Shown here piece by piece: positions 40,447 to 64,000 of a DNA stretch of 64,000 bases. The stretch comes from Streptomyces prunicolor NBRC 13075. Its GTDB lineage: Bacteria; Actinomycetota; Actinomycetes; Streptomycetales; Streptomycetaceae. The position numbers and the translations under genes were made by a program. The stretch covers positions 62,001 to 126,000 of the forward strand of contig NZ_BARF01000051.1 in the NCBI RefSeq assembly GCF_000367365.1, given 5' to 3'. Every line of letters begins with the position of its first letter. Positions within the stretch are counted from its first letter, which is position 1. A model generated the notes under the pieces. The model was not told where the DNA came from, made no database searches, and saw only the letters and a list, made by a program, of their open reading frames with translations.

Positions 40447-41940
40447 ATGGCGGACAACCCCAGCGCTCTGACTCTCACCCGGGTGCGGCTCGGTGCCGGT
40501 GGGCCGCTCGCCCGGGTGCGGGTGGCGGACGGCCGGATCACTCACGTCGTACCGGAGACGGACGCGGGCTCCGGCGCCGAGGTCGACGGCGGGCGTCAAC
40601 TCGACCTCGGCGGGCGGGTGTTGCTCCCCGGCCTCTGGGACGCCCACGTCCACCTGGCGGAGTGGGCGAGCGCCCGGCACCGTCTCGACCTGGCCGGTAC
40701 CGCGTCCGCACAGGCCGTCGCCGATCTCGTCCGGGAGCGGGCGGGGGCGGCCGACGGCGCGGTCCTCTACGGGTACGGGTTCCGGGACGGGCTGTGGGCC
40801 GACGCCCCGCACAAGCGGCTGTTGGACGCGGTGTCGCCCGATCGGCCGGTCGCCCTGGTCAGTGCCGATCTGCATGCCGCGTGGCTCAACTCCGCCGGCC
40901 TCGCCCTGGTCGGCCGGGGCGACCATCCGACCGGCCTGATCAGGGAACACGAGGCTTTCGAGGTCCTCTCCGCGTTGCCCGCGGCCCCGACCGACGTGGT
41001 CGACGGCTGGATCGAGGACGCCTGCCGGGCCGCCGCCGCGCGCGGGGTCAGCGGTGTCATCGACTTCCAGTTCGGCGACACGGTCGCGGACTGGGAACGG
41101 CGCTCGGCCCGATTCCGGCCCGCCGTACGGGTGTCGGCCGCGGTCTACGCCAGTCACCTGGACGCCGCGATCAGACGAGGGTTGCGTACGGGGGACGAGG
41201 TCGGCGCGGACGGGAGTCTGGTCCGGATGGGCCCGCTGAAACTCTTCACGGACGGTTCGCTCAACACCCGTACCGCCCTGTGCCGCGACCCCTACCCGGG
41301 ACTCGAGGGCACGGACGGCGCCCATGGCATCGAGGAGACGGCACCCGAGGAGCTTGTACGGCTCATGCGGCACGCCGCCGCGCACGGCATCGAACCCGCC
41401 GTGCACGCCATCGGGGACCGCGCCAACACCGTTGCCCTGGACGCCTTCGAGGCGGTGCGCTGCCGCGGCCGGATCGAGCACGCGCAGTTGCTGAGCCCCC
41501 AAGACCTGCCGAGATTCGCCCAGTTGGGAGTGGTGGCGGGAGTGCAGCCCCGGCACGTGACGGACGATCGTGACGTGGCGGACCGGCACTGGGCCGGACG
41601 CACCGAACGCGCCTTCGCCTACGGCGACCTGCTCGCCGCCGGGGCCCGGCTGGAGTTCGGCTCGGACGCCCCCGTCTCACCGCTCGACCCCTGGCTCGCC
41701 ATCGCGGCCGCCGTCAGCCGCACCGATGACGAACGCCCCGCCTGGCACCCGGAGCAACGCATGTCCGTACCGGACGCGTTGGTCGCGGCGGCTCGCGGAC
41801 GTCGGCTCATCCGCGTCGGCGACCCGGCCGACCTGGTGGTCGTCGACGCGGACCCCCTGGACGCCGAACCGGACACCCTGCGCGCGATGCCCGTGCACGC
41901 CACGCTGACGAACGGCCGCTGGACCCATGGGCCTTACTGA
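40447..41940 (+). CDS. YtcJ-like amidohydrolase
   Basis: A 497-residue metal-dependent amidohydrolase. The beta-propeller-like N-terminal sheet precedes WDAHVHLAEW (first metal ligands), a conserved Lys in LKLFTDGSLN, PAVHAIGDRANT (His) and EFGSDAPVSPLDPW (Asp). The residues needed for a zinc-dependent TIM barrel are present. The substrate is unknown; YtcJ-type enzymes hydrolyse exo-amide or cyclic substrates. GGAGG seven bases before ATG 40447 sets the start; an upstream ATG at 40396 is within the iron box. Its iron box suggests a role in siderophore breakdown or tailoring (inference). Confidence 0.85.
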   Translation: MADNPSALTLTRVRLGAGGPLARVRVADGRITHVVPETDAGSGAEVDGGRQLDLGGRVLLPGLWDAHVHLAEWASARHRLDLAGTASAQAVADLVRERAGAADGAVLYGYGFRDGLWADAPHKRLLDAVSPDRPVALVSADLHAAWLNSAGLALVGRGDHPTGLIREHEAFEVLSALPAAPTDVVDGWIEDACRAAAARGVSGVIDFQFGDTVADWERRSARFRPAVRVSAAVYASHLDAAIRRGLRTGDEVGADGSLVRMGPLKLFTDGSLNTRTALCRDPYPGLEGTDGAHGIEETAPEELVRLMRHAAAHGIEPAVHAIGDRANTVALDAFEAVRCRGRIEHAQLLSPQDLPRFAQLGVVAGVQPRHVTDDRDVADRHWAGRTERAFAYGDLLAAGARLEFGSDAPVSPLDPWLAIAAAVSRTDDERPAWHPEQRMSVPDALVAAARGRRLIRVGDPADLVVVDADPLDAEPDTLRAMPVHATLTNGRWTHGPY

Positions 41941-42014
41941 GCCGAACACCGGCGACGCGGCCCGATGTCCCGCGTTCCCCACGACCTTCGACGACCGGTG
42001 AGAGGCCGACGCGT

Positions 42015-42695
42015 ATGCCGACATCCGACATGGTCCCGTACGTCATGCCCGGTTCCGCCGTGCTGCCCCCGGACCGGACGGGCTGGTCCATCGACCCGGG
42101 CCGTGCGGCGCTGGTGGTCCTGAACGTCCAGAACCACTTCCTGCACGTCCTGCGGGAGTCCTCCGCACCGGTAGGCGAACTCCTCGCCGGAGTCGGCCTG
42201 TTGACGGAGTCGGCGCGGGCGGCCGGCATCCCCGTCCTGTACACCCTCAAGACCGCCGAACGGGAACCGGACGGCCGGGAGACCAGCTTCGGGCATCCAC
42301 GCCTGCCCGGCAGCGAGGACTCCCGTGGCGTCGTGGACGCGATCCGGCCGCAGGTCGGCGACAGCGTGCTGGTCGCGAAGCGGTTCAGTGCCTTCGCCGG
42401 TACCCGACTGCGGCGCAGGCTCGCGGAGTTGGGGCGCGACCAACCGGTGATCGTCGGGGTGTTCGCCCGCACCCAGGTGCTGCTGACGGCGGCCGACGCG
42501 TGGATGCAGGACATGGAACCGTTCGTCGTCGCGGACGCGGTCGCCGACCGGGCGCACGACGACCACCGGATGGCGATGGACTGGATCGCGGCGACCTGCG
42601 GGGCGGTCAGGACCGTACGGGGCGTGGCGGACGTGTTCGGCGGGCCCGGTCCCCGACACCGCGGAGATGGTCGGCCCTCAACGCCGCTGATGTGA
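42015..42695 (+). CDS. isochorismatase-like protein with altered active site
   Basis: A 226-residue protein most like the stand-alone EntB/PhzD-type isochorismatase domain (VLVAKRFSAFAGTRLRRRL, VIVGVFARTQVLLTAADAWM, PFVVADAVADRAHDDHRMAM). However, the catalytic Asp (HDMQ-like motif) reads LNVQNHF with Asn, and the catalytic Lys (VKWRYSAF in the model) reads VAKRFSAF, with Lys displaced by one. The two changes predict loss of isochorismatase activity. It may be a scaffold or act on another substrate. It shares an iron-box-led transcript with the amidohydrolase. A GAGAGG site precedes the ATG. Confidence 0.82.
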   Translation: MPTSDMVPYVMPGSAVLPPDRTGWSIDPGRAALVVLNVQNHFLHVLRESSAPVGELLAGVGLLTESARAAGIPVLYTLKTAEREPDGRETSFGHPRLPGSEDSRGVVDAIRPQVGDSVLVAKRFSAFAGTRLRRRLAELGRDQPVIVGVFARTQVLLTAADAWMQDMEPFVVADAVADRAHDDHRMAMDWIAATCGAVRTVRGVADVFGGPGPRHRGDGRPSTPLM

Positions 42696-42751
42696 CTGAG
42701 GTTTGACCAGCGGCGGCCGGCAAGCACGAACACCGGCAAGCACAGACAGAA

Positions 42752-42790
42752 CCCCGGGCCCGGAAGGGACCGTACCCTCCGGGCCCGGGG
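42752..42790. terminator. hairpin terminator between convergent genes
   Basis: CCCCGGGCCCGG (42752-42763) pairs with CCGGGCCCGGGG (42779-42790), with an inner AGGG/CCCT pairing, after both the isochorismatase-like gene and the reverse monooxygenase. Confidence 0.85.
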
Positions 42791-42803
42791 AGTTCATGCG
42801 GCG

Positions 42804-44126
42804 TCAGACGGGCAGTTTCGCCGCCTGTACCGAGCGGTGGATCTCCTCCGCGCGCACCGCGACCGTCGACAACAGCGTGCTGGTCAGACCGTGGGTGTGC
42901 TCGGTGCCGCCCTGGAGGTAGAGGCCCGCGGTGACTTCGGGGACCGTCTCGACCCGGTGGTCCCGGCCGACGCGGACCTCGTCGCCGTCGTCCCGCAGGC
43001 AGAGCTTCGCCGCCTCGCCGAGCAGCGAACTCAGGTCGCGGGGCCGGTAACCGGTGGCGAGCACCAGCACATCGGCGGACAGCACCTGCTTCTCGCCGGT
43101 GGGCAGGAACTCCACGGCGATGTCGAGACCGCCGTCCGACGCGGCGTCGACGGCGCGGATGCGGGAGACGTTGAGGAAGCGCAGCCGTTCCCGGCCGGCC
43201 ACCTTCTCCCGGTACGCGGTGGCGTACAGGGTCTCGATCAAGTCCATGTCGACCACGGAGTAGTTGGTCGAGCGGTGGTAGTCGATGAGCGACTGCTTGA
43301 CCTCGGACGGGGCCGAGAAGTAGACGTCCACCGCCTCCGGGTCGAAGATGCGGTTCGCGAACGGGCTGTCGTCCGCAGGGGTGTAGCCGTACTTGGCGAA
43401 CACCGAGCACACCTCCGCGTCCGGGAAGGTGCGGTGCAGATAGTCCACCGCCTCGGCGGCGCTCTGCCCGGCGCCGAGCACCACGGCACGCTGTACGGGC
43501 TTGCCCTCGTCGGCCAGTTTCGTCGCGCGGGGGATCAACTCGCTGTTGTGCCAGATCCGTTCGGCCAGTTCGAGACCCGGCGGAACGTGTGGCTCAAGTC
43601 CCATCGCCACGCTGATGTTGCGCGCCCGGCGGGTGATCGTCGTACCGGAACCCGAAGGGTCGCGGCTGGTGACGTCGAAGTAGGCGATCTCGCCGTCGTC
43701 GCCGCGCACCGGGTCGACGGCGATGACCTCGCTGCCGTAGGAGACCAGGTGGGAGACCCGCTCGGCCGCCCACTCGAAGTACTCGTGGAACTCCACGCGC
43801 AGCGGGAACAGGGTCTTCTGGTTCAGGAAGTCGATCAGTCTGCCCTGCTCGCGCAGGAAGCAGAGGAAGCTGTAGTCGCTGGTCGGATTCCGCAGCGTGA
43901 CCAGGTCTTTGAGGAACGACACCTGCATCGTGGCGTCGTCGATCAGCATGCCCCGGTGCCAGCCGAAGCGCGGCTGGCGTTCCAGGAACAGGGCGTTGAG
44001 ACGGCTGTCTGCCGGAAGGCTCTTGTTGTGCTCCTCAACCGCTATGGACAGAGCGAGATTTGACGGACCGAATCCGATTCCGAGTATGTCGTGGACCACT
44101 TCGGAATCCAGTAGCGGTGACTTCAC
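42804..44126 (-). CDS. L-ornithine N5-monooxygenase (siderophore)
   Basis: A 440-residue flavin-dependent N-hydroxylating monooxygenase. It has the FAD motif GIGFGPSNLALSIAV (residues 16-30), the NADPH motif VVLGAGQSAAEAVDYL and the C-terminal ATGY (LVLATGYRPRDLS) typical of SidA/PvdA/CchB. It hydroxylates the delta-nitrogen of L-ornithine to supply hOrn for the hydroxamate siderophore. The GTG at 44126 has GGGAGG upstream. It diverges from the formyltransferase across a single iron box. It corresponds to cchB of coelichelin clusters. Confidence 0.95.
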   Translation of the reverse strand: MKSPLLDSEVVHDILGIGFGPSNLALSIAVEEHNKSLPADSRLNALFLERQPRFGWHRGMLIDDATMQVSFLKDLVTLRNPTSDYSFLCFLREQGRLIDFLNQKTLFPLRVEFHEYFEWAAERVSHLVSYGSEVIAVDPVRGDDGEIAYFDVTSRDPSGSGTTITRRARNISVAMGLEPHVPPGLELAERIWHNSELIPRATKLADEGKPVQRAVVLGAGQSAAEAVDYLHRTFPDAEVCSVFAKYGYTPADDSPFANRIFDPEAVDVYFSAPSEVKQSLIDYHRSTNYSVVDMDLIETLYATAYREKVAGRERLRFLNVSRIRAVDAASDGGLDIAVEFLPTGEKQVLSADVLVLATGYRPRDLSSLLGEAAKLCLRDDGDEVRVGRDHRVETVPEVTAGLYLQGGTEHTHGLTSTLLSTVAVRAEEIHRSVQAAKLPV

Positions 44127-44162
44127 CGTGGCATCGCCTCCCTCAGGCAGCCCAATGCTAGA

Positions 44163-44181
44163 TAAGGTAAGGCTAACCTTG
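44163..44181. promoter_or_regulatory. iron box between monooxygenase and formyltransferase
   Basis: TAAGGTAAGGCTAACCTTG matches the iron-box consensus at 15 of 19 positions by eye. It sits 36 bp upstream of the monooxygenase start and 28 bp upstream of the formyltransferase start, so a single site should repress both. Confidence 0.88.
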
Positions 44182-44209
44182 CAATGAGTCGTTGAAGGGA
44201 AGGACCGTC

Positions 44210-45163
44210 ATGCGGGTCGTCATGCTCGGCTATCAGACCTGGGGTCACCGCACGCTGCAGGCGTTGCTGGACTCCGACCACGAGGTCGTTCTCGTCGTCA
44301 CCCACCCGAAAAGTGAGCATGCCTACGAGAAGATCTGGGACGACAGCGTCGCCGAACTCGCCGAGAAGCACGACGTCCCCGTCCTGCTGCGCAACCGCCC
44401 CGACGACGCCGAACTCCTCGACGCCGTACGGGAAGCGCGGCCGGACATCATCGTCGCCAACAACTGGCGCACCTGGCTGCCGCCGGAGCTGTTCGACCTC
44501 CCGCCGCACGGCACCCTCAACGTCCACGACTCGCTGCTGCCGTCGTACGCGGGCTTCTCGCCGATCATCTGGGCGCTCATCAACGGCGAGCCGCGCGTCG
44601 GCGTCACCGCGCACCGCATGAACGGCGAACTCGACGCGGGAGACGTCCTGATCCAGCGCTCGGTACCGGTCGGGCCCACCGACACGGCGACCGACCTGTT
44701 CCACCGGACCGTCGACCTCATCGCACCCATCGTGCGCGAGTCGCTCGACCTGATCGCCTCCGGCCGCGACGCCGGCCAGTGGGTCCCGCAGGACCGCGGC
44801 CGCGCCAGCTTCTTCCACAAGCGCTCGGCCGAGGACAGCCGCATCGACTGGAGCTGGCCCGCGGAACGCCTGGAGCGCCTCGTACGGGCCCAGTCGGACC
44901 CCTACCCGAACGCATACGCCTTCCACCGCGGCGAGCGGCTCAGGATCGTCTCCGCGGCCGTCTCGGAGGGACGCTACGGCGGCACCCCGGGCCGGATCTT
45001 CATCCGCGAGGGCGACGGCGTGGTCATAGTGGCCGGCCCCGAGGCCCACACCGGGCGCAGCCAGGGGCTGTTGGTGCGCAGGGTACGCACGGACGACGGC
45101 ACCGAGTACGCGGCCGGTGACTACTTCCGCACGATGGGCGGGTACTTGACGTCCCGACCGTGA
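44210..45163 (+). CDS. hydroxyornithine formyltransferase (siderophore)
   Basis: A 317-residue methionyl-tRNA-formyltransferase-like enzyme. The motif NVHDSLLPSYAGFSP carries the Asn/His/Ser region of the formyltransferase active site and ELDAGD the Asp; the C-terminal domain (DGTEYAAGDYFR) is the OB-fold type. It formylates the delta-hydroxyamine of hOrn using 10-formyl-THF, as in coelichelin (cchA). The ATG at 44210 follows AAGGA. It suggests one formyl-hydroxyornithine residue in the product. Confidence 0.93.
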   Translation: MRVVMLGYQTWGHRTLQALLDSDHEVVLVVTHPKSEHAYEKIWDDSVAELAEKHDVPVLLRNRPDDAELLDAVREARPDIIVANNWRTWLPPELFDLPPHGTLNVHDSLLPSYAGFSPIIWALINGEPRVGVTAHRMNGELDAGDVLIQRSVPVGPTDTATDLFHRTVDLIAPIVRESLDLIASGRDAGQWVPQDRGRASFFHKRSAEDSRIDWSWPAERLERLVRAQSDPYPNAYAFHRGERLRIVSAAVSEGRYGGTPGRIFIREGDGVVIVAGPEAHTGRSQGLLVRRVRTDDGTEYAAGDYFRTMGGYLTSRP

Positions 45164-45222
45164 TCGGCCGGCCCCACGTCGGCCGGCGGACTTCGGCGGC
45201 GGGGCGGCGGTAGGGGGTTCGG

Positions 45223-45259
45223 AAAAGTGTGACACTTCTCGCGAAAGTGTCACACTTTT
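45223..45259. terminator. bidirectional terminator with 15-bp perfect stem
   Basis: AAAAGTGTGACACTT (45223-45237) is the exact complement of AAGTGTCACACTTTT (45245-45259), with a 7-nt loop. It lies between the convergent formyltransferase and ABC ATPase genes; the ATPase stop codon (45250-45252) is inside the right arm. T and A tracts on both sides suit termination in each direction. Confidence 0.85.
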
Positions 45260-46134
45260 TCGGAGACACCCGGCTGCCCGGCCGGGGAGGTGCCGTCGTG
45301 GTGATGCCGCCCCAGCGGGATCACCAACGGCGTGCCGCTGACCGGGTCCGGCGTGATCCGGCAGCGCAGGTCGAAGACGTCCTCAACGGTCGCCTCGGTG
45401 ACCACGTCGGCGGGCGCGCCCTCGGCGACGATGCGGCCGGCCTTCATGGCGATGACGTGATCGGCGTACCGGCAGGCCTGGTTGAGGTCGTGCAGGACCA
45501 TCACGATCGTGCGGCCCTCGCGCCGGTTGAGGTCCGTGATCAGGTCGAGTACGTCGATCTGGTGGGCGAGGTCGAGATAGGTGGTCGGCTCGTCGAGGAG
45601 CAGGATCGGGGTGCCCTGGGCGACGGCCATGGCGATCCACGCGCGCTGCCGCTGGCCGCCGGAGAGTTCGTCGACCGGGCGCTCGGCGAGGTCGGTGAGG
45701 CTGGTTGCTTCGAGGGCCGCGTGCACGGCTTCCTCGTCGGCCGCCGACCACTGTCGCCACCAGGTCTGGTGCGGGGAACGTCCCCGGCCGACCAGGTCGA
45801 GGACCGTCAGCCCCTCCGGCGCCACCGGCGTCTGCGGCAAGATGCCCAGTTTGCGGGCCAGTTCACGGGTGGGGACGGAGCGCAGCGCGACACCGTCCAG
45901 CTCCACCACGCCCTGGCGCGGGGCCAGTAGCCGGGCGAGCGCCCGCAACAGGGTTGATTTCCCGCAGGCGTTGGCGCCGACGATGGCCGTGATCCGGCCG
46001 GTCGGCACGGTCAGGTTCAGGTTCTCGACCACGGGCCGGCCGTCGTAGGCGAGATGAAGATCACGTGCCCGCAACTCGGGCCCCGGGGCCGGTGCTTCGG
46101 ATGTCCGCGGGGTGCGCGGGTCAGTGGTCGACAT
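45250..46134 (-). CDS. siderophore ABC-transporter ATPase (FecE/FhuC-like)
   Basis: A 294-residue ABC ATPase: Walker A GANACGKST, signature LSGGQRQR, Walker B LLLDEPT and the His switch VLHDLNQA. The YADHVIAMKAGRI region is typical of FecE/FhuC proteins that power ferric-siderophore uptake. Start ATG 46134 lies four bases after the upstream permease stop, so it is the third gene of a tightly packed operon. The reading frame ends within the terminator hairpin. Confidence 0.93.
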   Translation of the reverse strand: MSTTDPRTPRTSEAPAPGPELRARDLHLAYDGRPVVENLNLTVPTGRITAIVGANACGKSTLLRALARLLAPRQGVVELDGVALRSVPTRELARKLGILPQTPVAPEGLTVLDLVGRGRSPHQTWWRQWSAADEEAVHAALEATSLTDLAERPVDELSGGQRQRAWIAMAVAQGTPILLLDEPTTYLDLAHQIDVLDLITDLNRREGRTIVMVLHDLNQACRYADHVIAMKAGRIVAEGAPADVVTEATVEDVFDLRCRITPDPVSGTPLVIPLGRHHHDGTSPAGQPGVSEKV

Positions 46135-46138
46135 GCGA

Positions 46139-47221
46139 TCAGCCTCCAGAGCCCGCGCGGTTGGCGCGGATGAGCAGCCACAGCAGGACCGGCGCGCCGA
46201 GGGCGCCGGTGACGATCCCGACCGGCAGTTCCGTCCCCGGGATCGCCTCGCGGGCGAGGAGATCGGAGCCGAGGACGACGAGCGCGCCGGTGAGACCGGA
46301 GACGAGCGGGGGCGGCGACGAGGTGCCCGCGAGCCGCTGGGCGATCTGCGGACAGGCCAGCGCGACGAACGCCACCGGTCCGGCGGCCGCCGTACCGAAC
46401 GCGACCAGGCCCACCCCCGCCAACAGCAGCGCCAGCCGCACGGGTTGGACGGGGGTGCCGAGCCCGGCGGCCACGTCGTCGCCGAGCATGAGCGTGCGCA
46501 TCCAGCGGCCCATGCCCAGGGTGATCGGCAGCAGCACGGCCAGGGCGATCGCCAGGGAGTCCACCTGGTTCCAGGTCCGGCCGTTGAGGTTGCCGACCAG
46601 CCAGCCGAGCGCCGCCTCCGCCTCGAACCGATTGCCGCGCGCCACAAGGAAGTTGGTGGCACTGGAGCAGATCCAGGACACGCCGATGCCGACGAGGATG
46701 ATGCGGTATCCGGTGGCCCCGCCCTTCCATGCCAGCGCGTACACGAGCAGCGCCGTGGCCAGCGCGCCGAGCAACCCCAGCGTGGACAGCCCGAGTCCGC
46801 CGGTCCAGCCGAGAACTACCGCAGCCACCACGGCAGTTCCGGCGCCCTCGGTGAGTCCGATCATGTCGGGGCTGGCCAGCGGATTGCGGGTCATCGTCTG
46901 GAACACCGCCCCGGAGACCCCGAACGCGACGCCGACCAGCAGCCCGACGAGGGCGCGGGGCAGCCGTAGATCCTGGACGACGATGACCGTGCCCGCGTCG
47001 CCCGAACCCCACAGCGCGCGGATGACATCCGTGAAGGCCACCGGATAGTCGCCGATGGTCAGGCCCCAGCAGAACAGCAGGAACGCGCCGAGCGCGACGC
47101 CGACTCCCGTGAGCAGCAGGCGTGGACGCAGCACGCCGGACACCGGGGGCACGGCCAGCCGGAACGGCCGGTTGCCCAGGGCGGCACGCGGGGGAGCGAC
47201 AACGGGTGAGGGCACGCTCAT
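46139..47221 (-). CDS. ferric-siderophore FecCD-family permease
   Basis: A 360-residue FecCD permease with about ten membrane helices. The family helix LASPDMIGLTEGAG and the ATPase-coupling EAA-like loop GGSLLGDDVAAGLG-type (here LGDDVAAGLGTPVQP) are visible. It forms the membrane pore with the second permease. The ATG at 47221 overlaps the previous gene's stop (ATGA). Confidence 0.93.
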   Translation of the reverse strand: MSVPSPVVAPPRAALGNRPFRLAVPPVSGVLRPRLLLTGVGVALGAFLLFCWGLTIGDYPVAFTDVIRALWGSGDAGTVIVVQDLRLPRALVGLLVGVAFGVSGAVFQTMTRNPLASPDMIGLTEGAGTAVVAAVVLGWTGGLGLSTLGLLGALATALLVYALAWKGGATGYRIILVGIGVSWICSSATNFLVARGNRFEAEAALGWLVGNLNGRTWNQVDSLAIALAVLLPITLGMGRWMRTLMLGDDVAAGLGTPVQPVRLALLLAGVGLVAFGTAAAGPVAFVALACPQIAQRLAGTSSPPPLVSGLTGALVVLGSDLLAREAIPGTELPVGIVTGALGAPVLLWLLIRANRAGSGG

Positions 47222-48258
47222 ACCTCCGCGAGCTTCCGGCGGCGGACCAGGACGATGAAGAACGGGCCGCCGAGGAAGGCGACGAGGACACCGGCCTGGA
47301 TCTCGGTCGGGCGGTCCACCATCCGGCCCAGAATGTCGGCGGACAGCAGCAGCACGGGCGCGAGCGCGGCCGAAAGAGGCAGCAGCCAACGGTAGTCGGG
47401 GCCGATACCGGCGTACTGCGCGAGCACTCGCGCGATGTGCGGGACGACCAGACCGAGGAAGACCACGGGACCGATGACGGCGACGGACGCGCCGGTCAAC
47501 AGGACGACGGCGGTGACCCCTTGGAGCCGTACCAGACCGAGCCGCCGTCCCAGCGAGGCGGCCACGTCGTCGCCGAGGGCCATGCTGTTGAGGGCGGGAG
47601 CGAGGGACAGGGCCAGTACGGCGCCCACGGCGAGGAAGGGCAGGATGCGCACCAGCTCGCCGGAGTCCTGGTCGGCGAGGGTGCCGGCAGACCAGAAGCG
47701 GTAGCGGTCCAGCGCGTCCTGGTCGGTGAGGACGATGGCGCTGGTGAACGACTGGAGCAGCGCGGTGATCGCGACCCCCGCGAGCGCCAGTTTCACCGGT
47801 GTGGCCCCGGACCCGCCCAGCCGCCCCAGGAAGAAGACCACGACACTCGCGACGAGCGCCCCGCCGAACGCGAACCACACGTAGCCGTACAGCGAGGCCA
47901 CCCCGAACACCCCGACCGCCACGACGATCGCGAAGGACGCCCCCGCGCTCACCCCGAGAATGCCCGGGTCCGCGAGGGGGTTTCGGGTCAGGGCCTGCAT
48001 CAGCGCGCCGGACAGACCGAGCGCGGCGCCCGTCGTCAGACCGAGCAGGGTGCGGGGCACGCGCACCGACCAGATGACGTTGTCGACGAGGCGGCTGGGC
48101 GGATGGCCGAGGACCGAGCGCACGACATGGTCGAGCGGGACGCTGAGCGCGCCCAGGGCGATCGACAGGAGCGACAGCAGGACGAGGAGGGCGACGACCA
48201 GTGTCACCAGCACCGTGGTGCGAAGCCTTCTGCCTGAAGCCACTTTGCCGGTCTCCAT
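47218..48258 (-). CDS. ferric-siderophore FecCD-family permease
   Basis: A 346-residue FecCD permease (FhuB/FepD-like): SVRVPRTLLGLTTGAALGLSG, NPLADPGILGVSAGASFAI and SLGRRLGLVRLQG coupling region. It is the first gene of the uptake operon, transcribed from the region with an iron box 81 bp upstream. No solute-binding lipoprotein is encoded next to the operon, unlike coelichelin. Confidence 0.93.
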   Translation of the reverse strand: METGKVASGRRLRTTVLVTLVVALLVLLSLLSIALGALSVPLDHVVRSVLGHPPSRLVDNVIWSVRVPRTLLGLTTGAALGLSGALMQALTRNPLADPGILGVSAGASFAIVVAVGVFGVASLYGYVWFAFGGALVASVVVFFLGRLGGSGATPVKLALAGVAITALLQSFTSAIVLTDQDALDRYRFWSAGTLADQDSGELVRILPFLAVGAVLALSLAPALNSMALGDDVAASLGRRLGLVRLQGVTAVVLLTGASVAVIGPVVFLGLVVPHIARVLAQYAGIGPDYRWLLPLSAALAPVLLLSADILGRMVDRPTEIQAGVLVAFLGGPFFIVLVRRRKLAEV

Positions 48259-48339
48259 GTCGTCTTCCGTGGTGCCACCGGGGCATCTTCCGTGCTCTGG
48301 AACCCTGTTGGCGGACCACCGGACGGCCCCGCCAGCAGC

Positions 48340-48358
48340 TTAGGTGAGCATAACCTCA
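48340..48358. promoter_or_regulatory. iron box upstream of the permease operon
   Basis: TTAGGTGAGCATAACCTCA matches the consensus at 15 of 19 positions by eye. It lies in the 224-bp region between the permease operon and the NRPS, nearer the permease side. Confidence 0.85.
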
Positions 48359-48402
48359 GCGGCTGTGACATGGACCTGGGGTTCCGGGGTGGGTCTATCA
48401 AG

Positions 48403-48421
48403 TAAGGCAATGCTTACCTTA
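48403..48421. promoter_or_regulatory. iron box upstream of the NRPS gene
   Basis: TAAGGCAATGCTTACCTTA matches the consensus at 13 of 19 positions by eye, with symmetric outer arms TAAGG/CCTTA; 61 bp before the NRPS GTG start. Confidence 0.75.
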
Positions 48422-48482
48422 CTATGCGAGCGGTCGCGGCTCCGCTGAGCCGTTCCACACGCATCGGGAGGCACGGGCAGCT

Positions 48483-64000
<15,518 letters not shown>

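Overview
The window is about 64 kb of high-GC actinobacterial DNA and is almost certainly from a Streptomyces chromosome. The evidence is the strong G/C third-position bias, GTG starts, GTGA/TAATG gene overlaps, an EF-Tu3-type second elongation factor, TTGTCAGTGGC-N6-TAGggT damage promoters and 19-bp iron boxes. I see no rRNA, tRNA, insertion sequence, phage or CRISPR array.

1-6.6 kb holds flavin/PLP-related and housekeeping genes: a PaiB-like and a PPOx-family gene (TAATG-coupled) opposite a MocR regulator; an EamA exporter opposite a LysR regulator; another PPOx protein opposite a non-canonical isochorismatase-fold protein across a long palindrome; and a Tat-lipoprotein Rieske protein. 6.8-21.3 kb holds an MFS carrier with a TetR-type palindrome, a HipA-like kinase + DUF3037 pair, two SDRs, a solute-binding lipoprotein, ung and a TPR gene that both carry DNA-damage promoter motifs, a DinB protein, Lnt, a SnoaL-like protein, two small reverse-strand genes and UppP.

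21.5-24.5 kb is an overlapping sugar/carbohydrate operon (Gfo/Idh/MocA oxidoreductase, DUF6807, cupin) behind a LacI-like operator. 24.5-35.4 kb holds an HxlR/thiolase divergent pair, a TVP38 membrane protein, an AlkD-like repair protein, EF-Tu3, a patatin phospholipase, a spermidine-synthase-like protein, an MFS carrier, a single-pass membrane protein, a thioesterase and GalU. 35.7-40.4 kb holds a sigma-like/zinc-finger/TM/ricin-lectin fusion and a secreted GH3 glycosidase.

40.4-64 kb is the most interesting part: an iron-regulated hydroxamate-siderophore locus. Ornithine N5-monooxygenase and formyltransferase diverge from one iron box. An ABC ATPase with two FecCD permeases and a giant NRPS diverge from a region with two iron boxes. 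A fourth iron box overlaps the end of the GH3 gene and precedes an amidohydrolase and an isochorismatase-like gene, so those two may belong to the regulon. The NRPS runs off the window after more than 5,170 residues: truncated C - A1-MT-T - C-A2-T - C-A3-MT-T - C-A4-T - C5... My reading of the specificity residues gives Ser for A2 and A4 and N5-hydroxyornithine for A3 (N-methylated); A1 is uncertain. In outline this resembles the scabichelin/turgichelin type of N-methylated hydroxyornithine/Ser siderophores (from memory). Oddities are a condensation domain lacking the second catalytic His, a starter C domain without its catalytic half, no epimerase domain despite GGDS carrier motifs, and an isochorismatase homologue whose Asp and Lys positions are changed.
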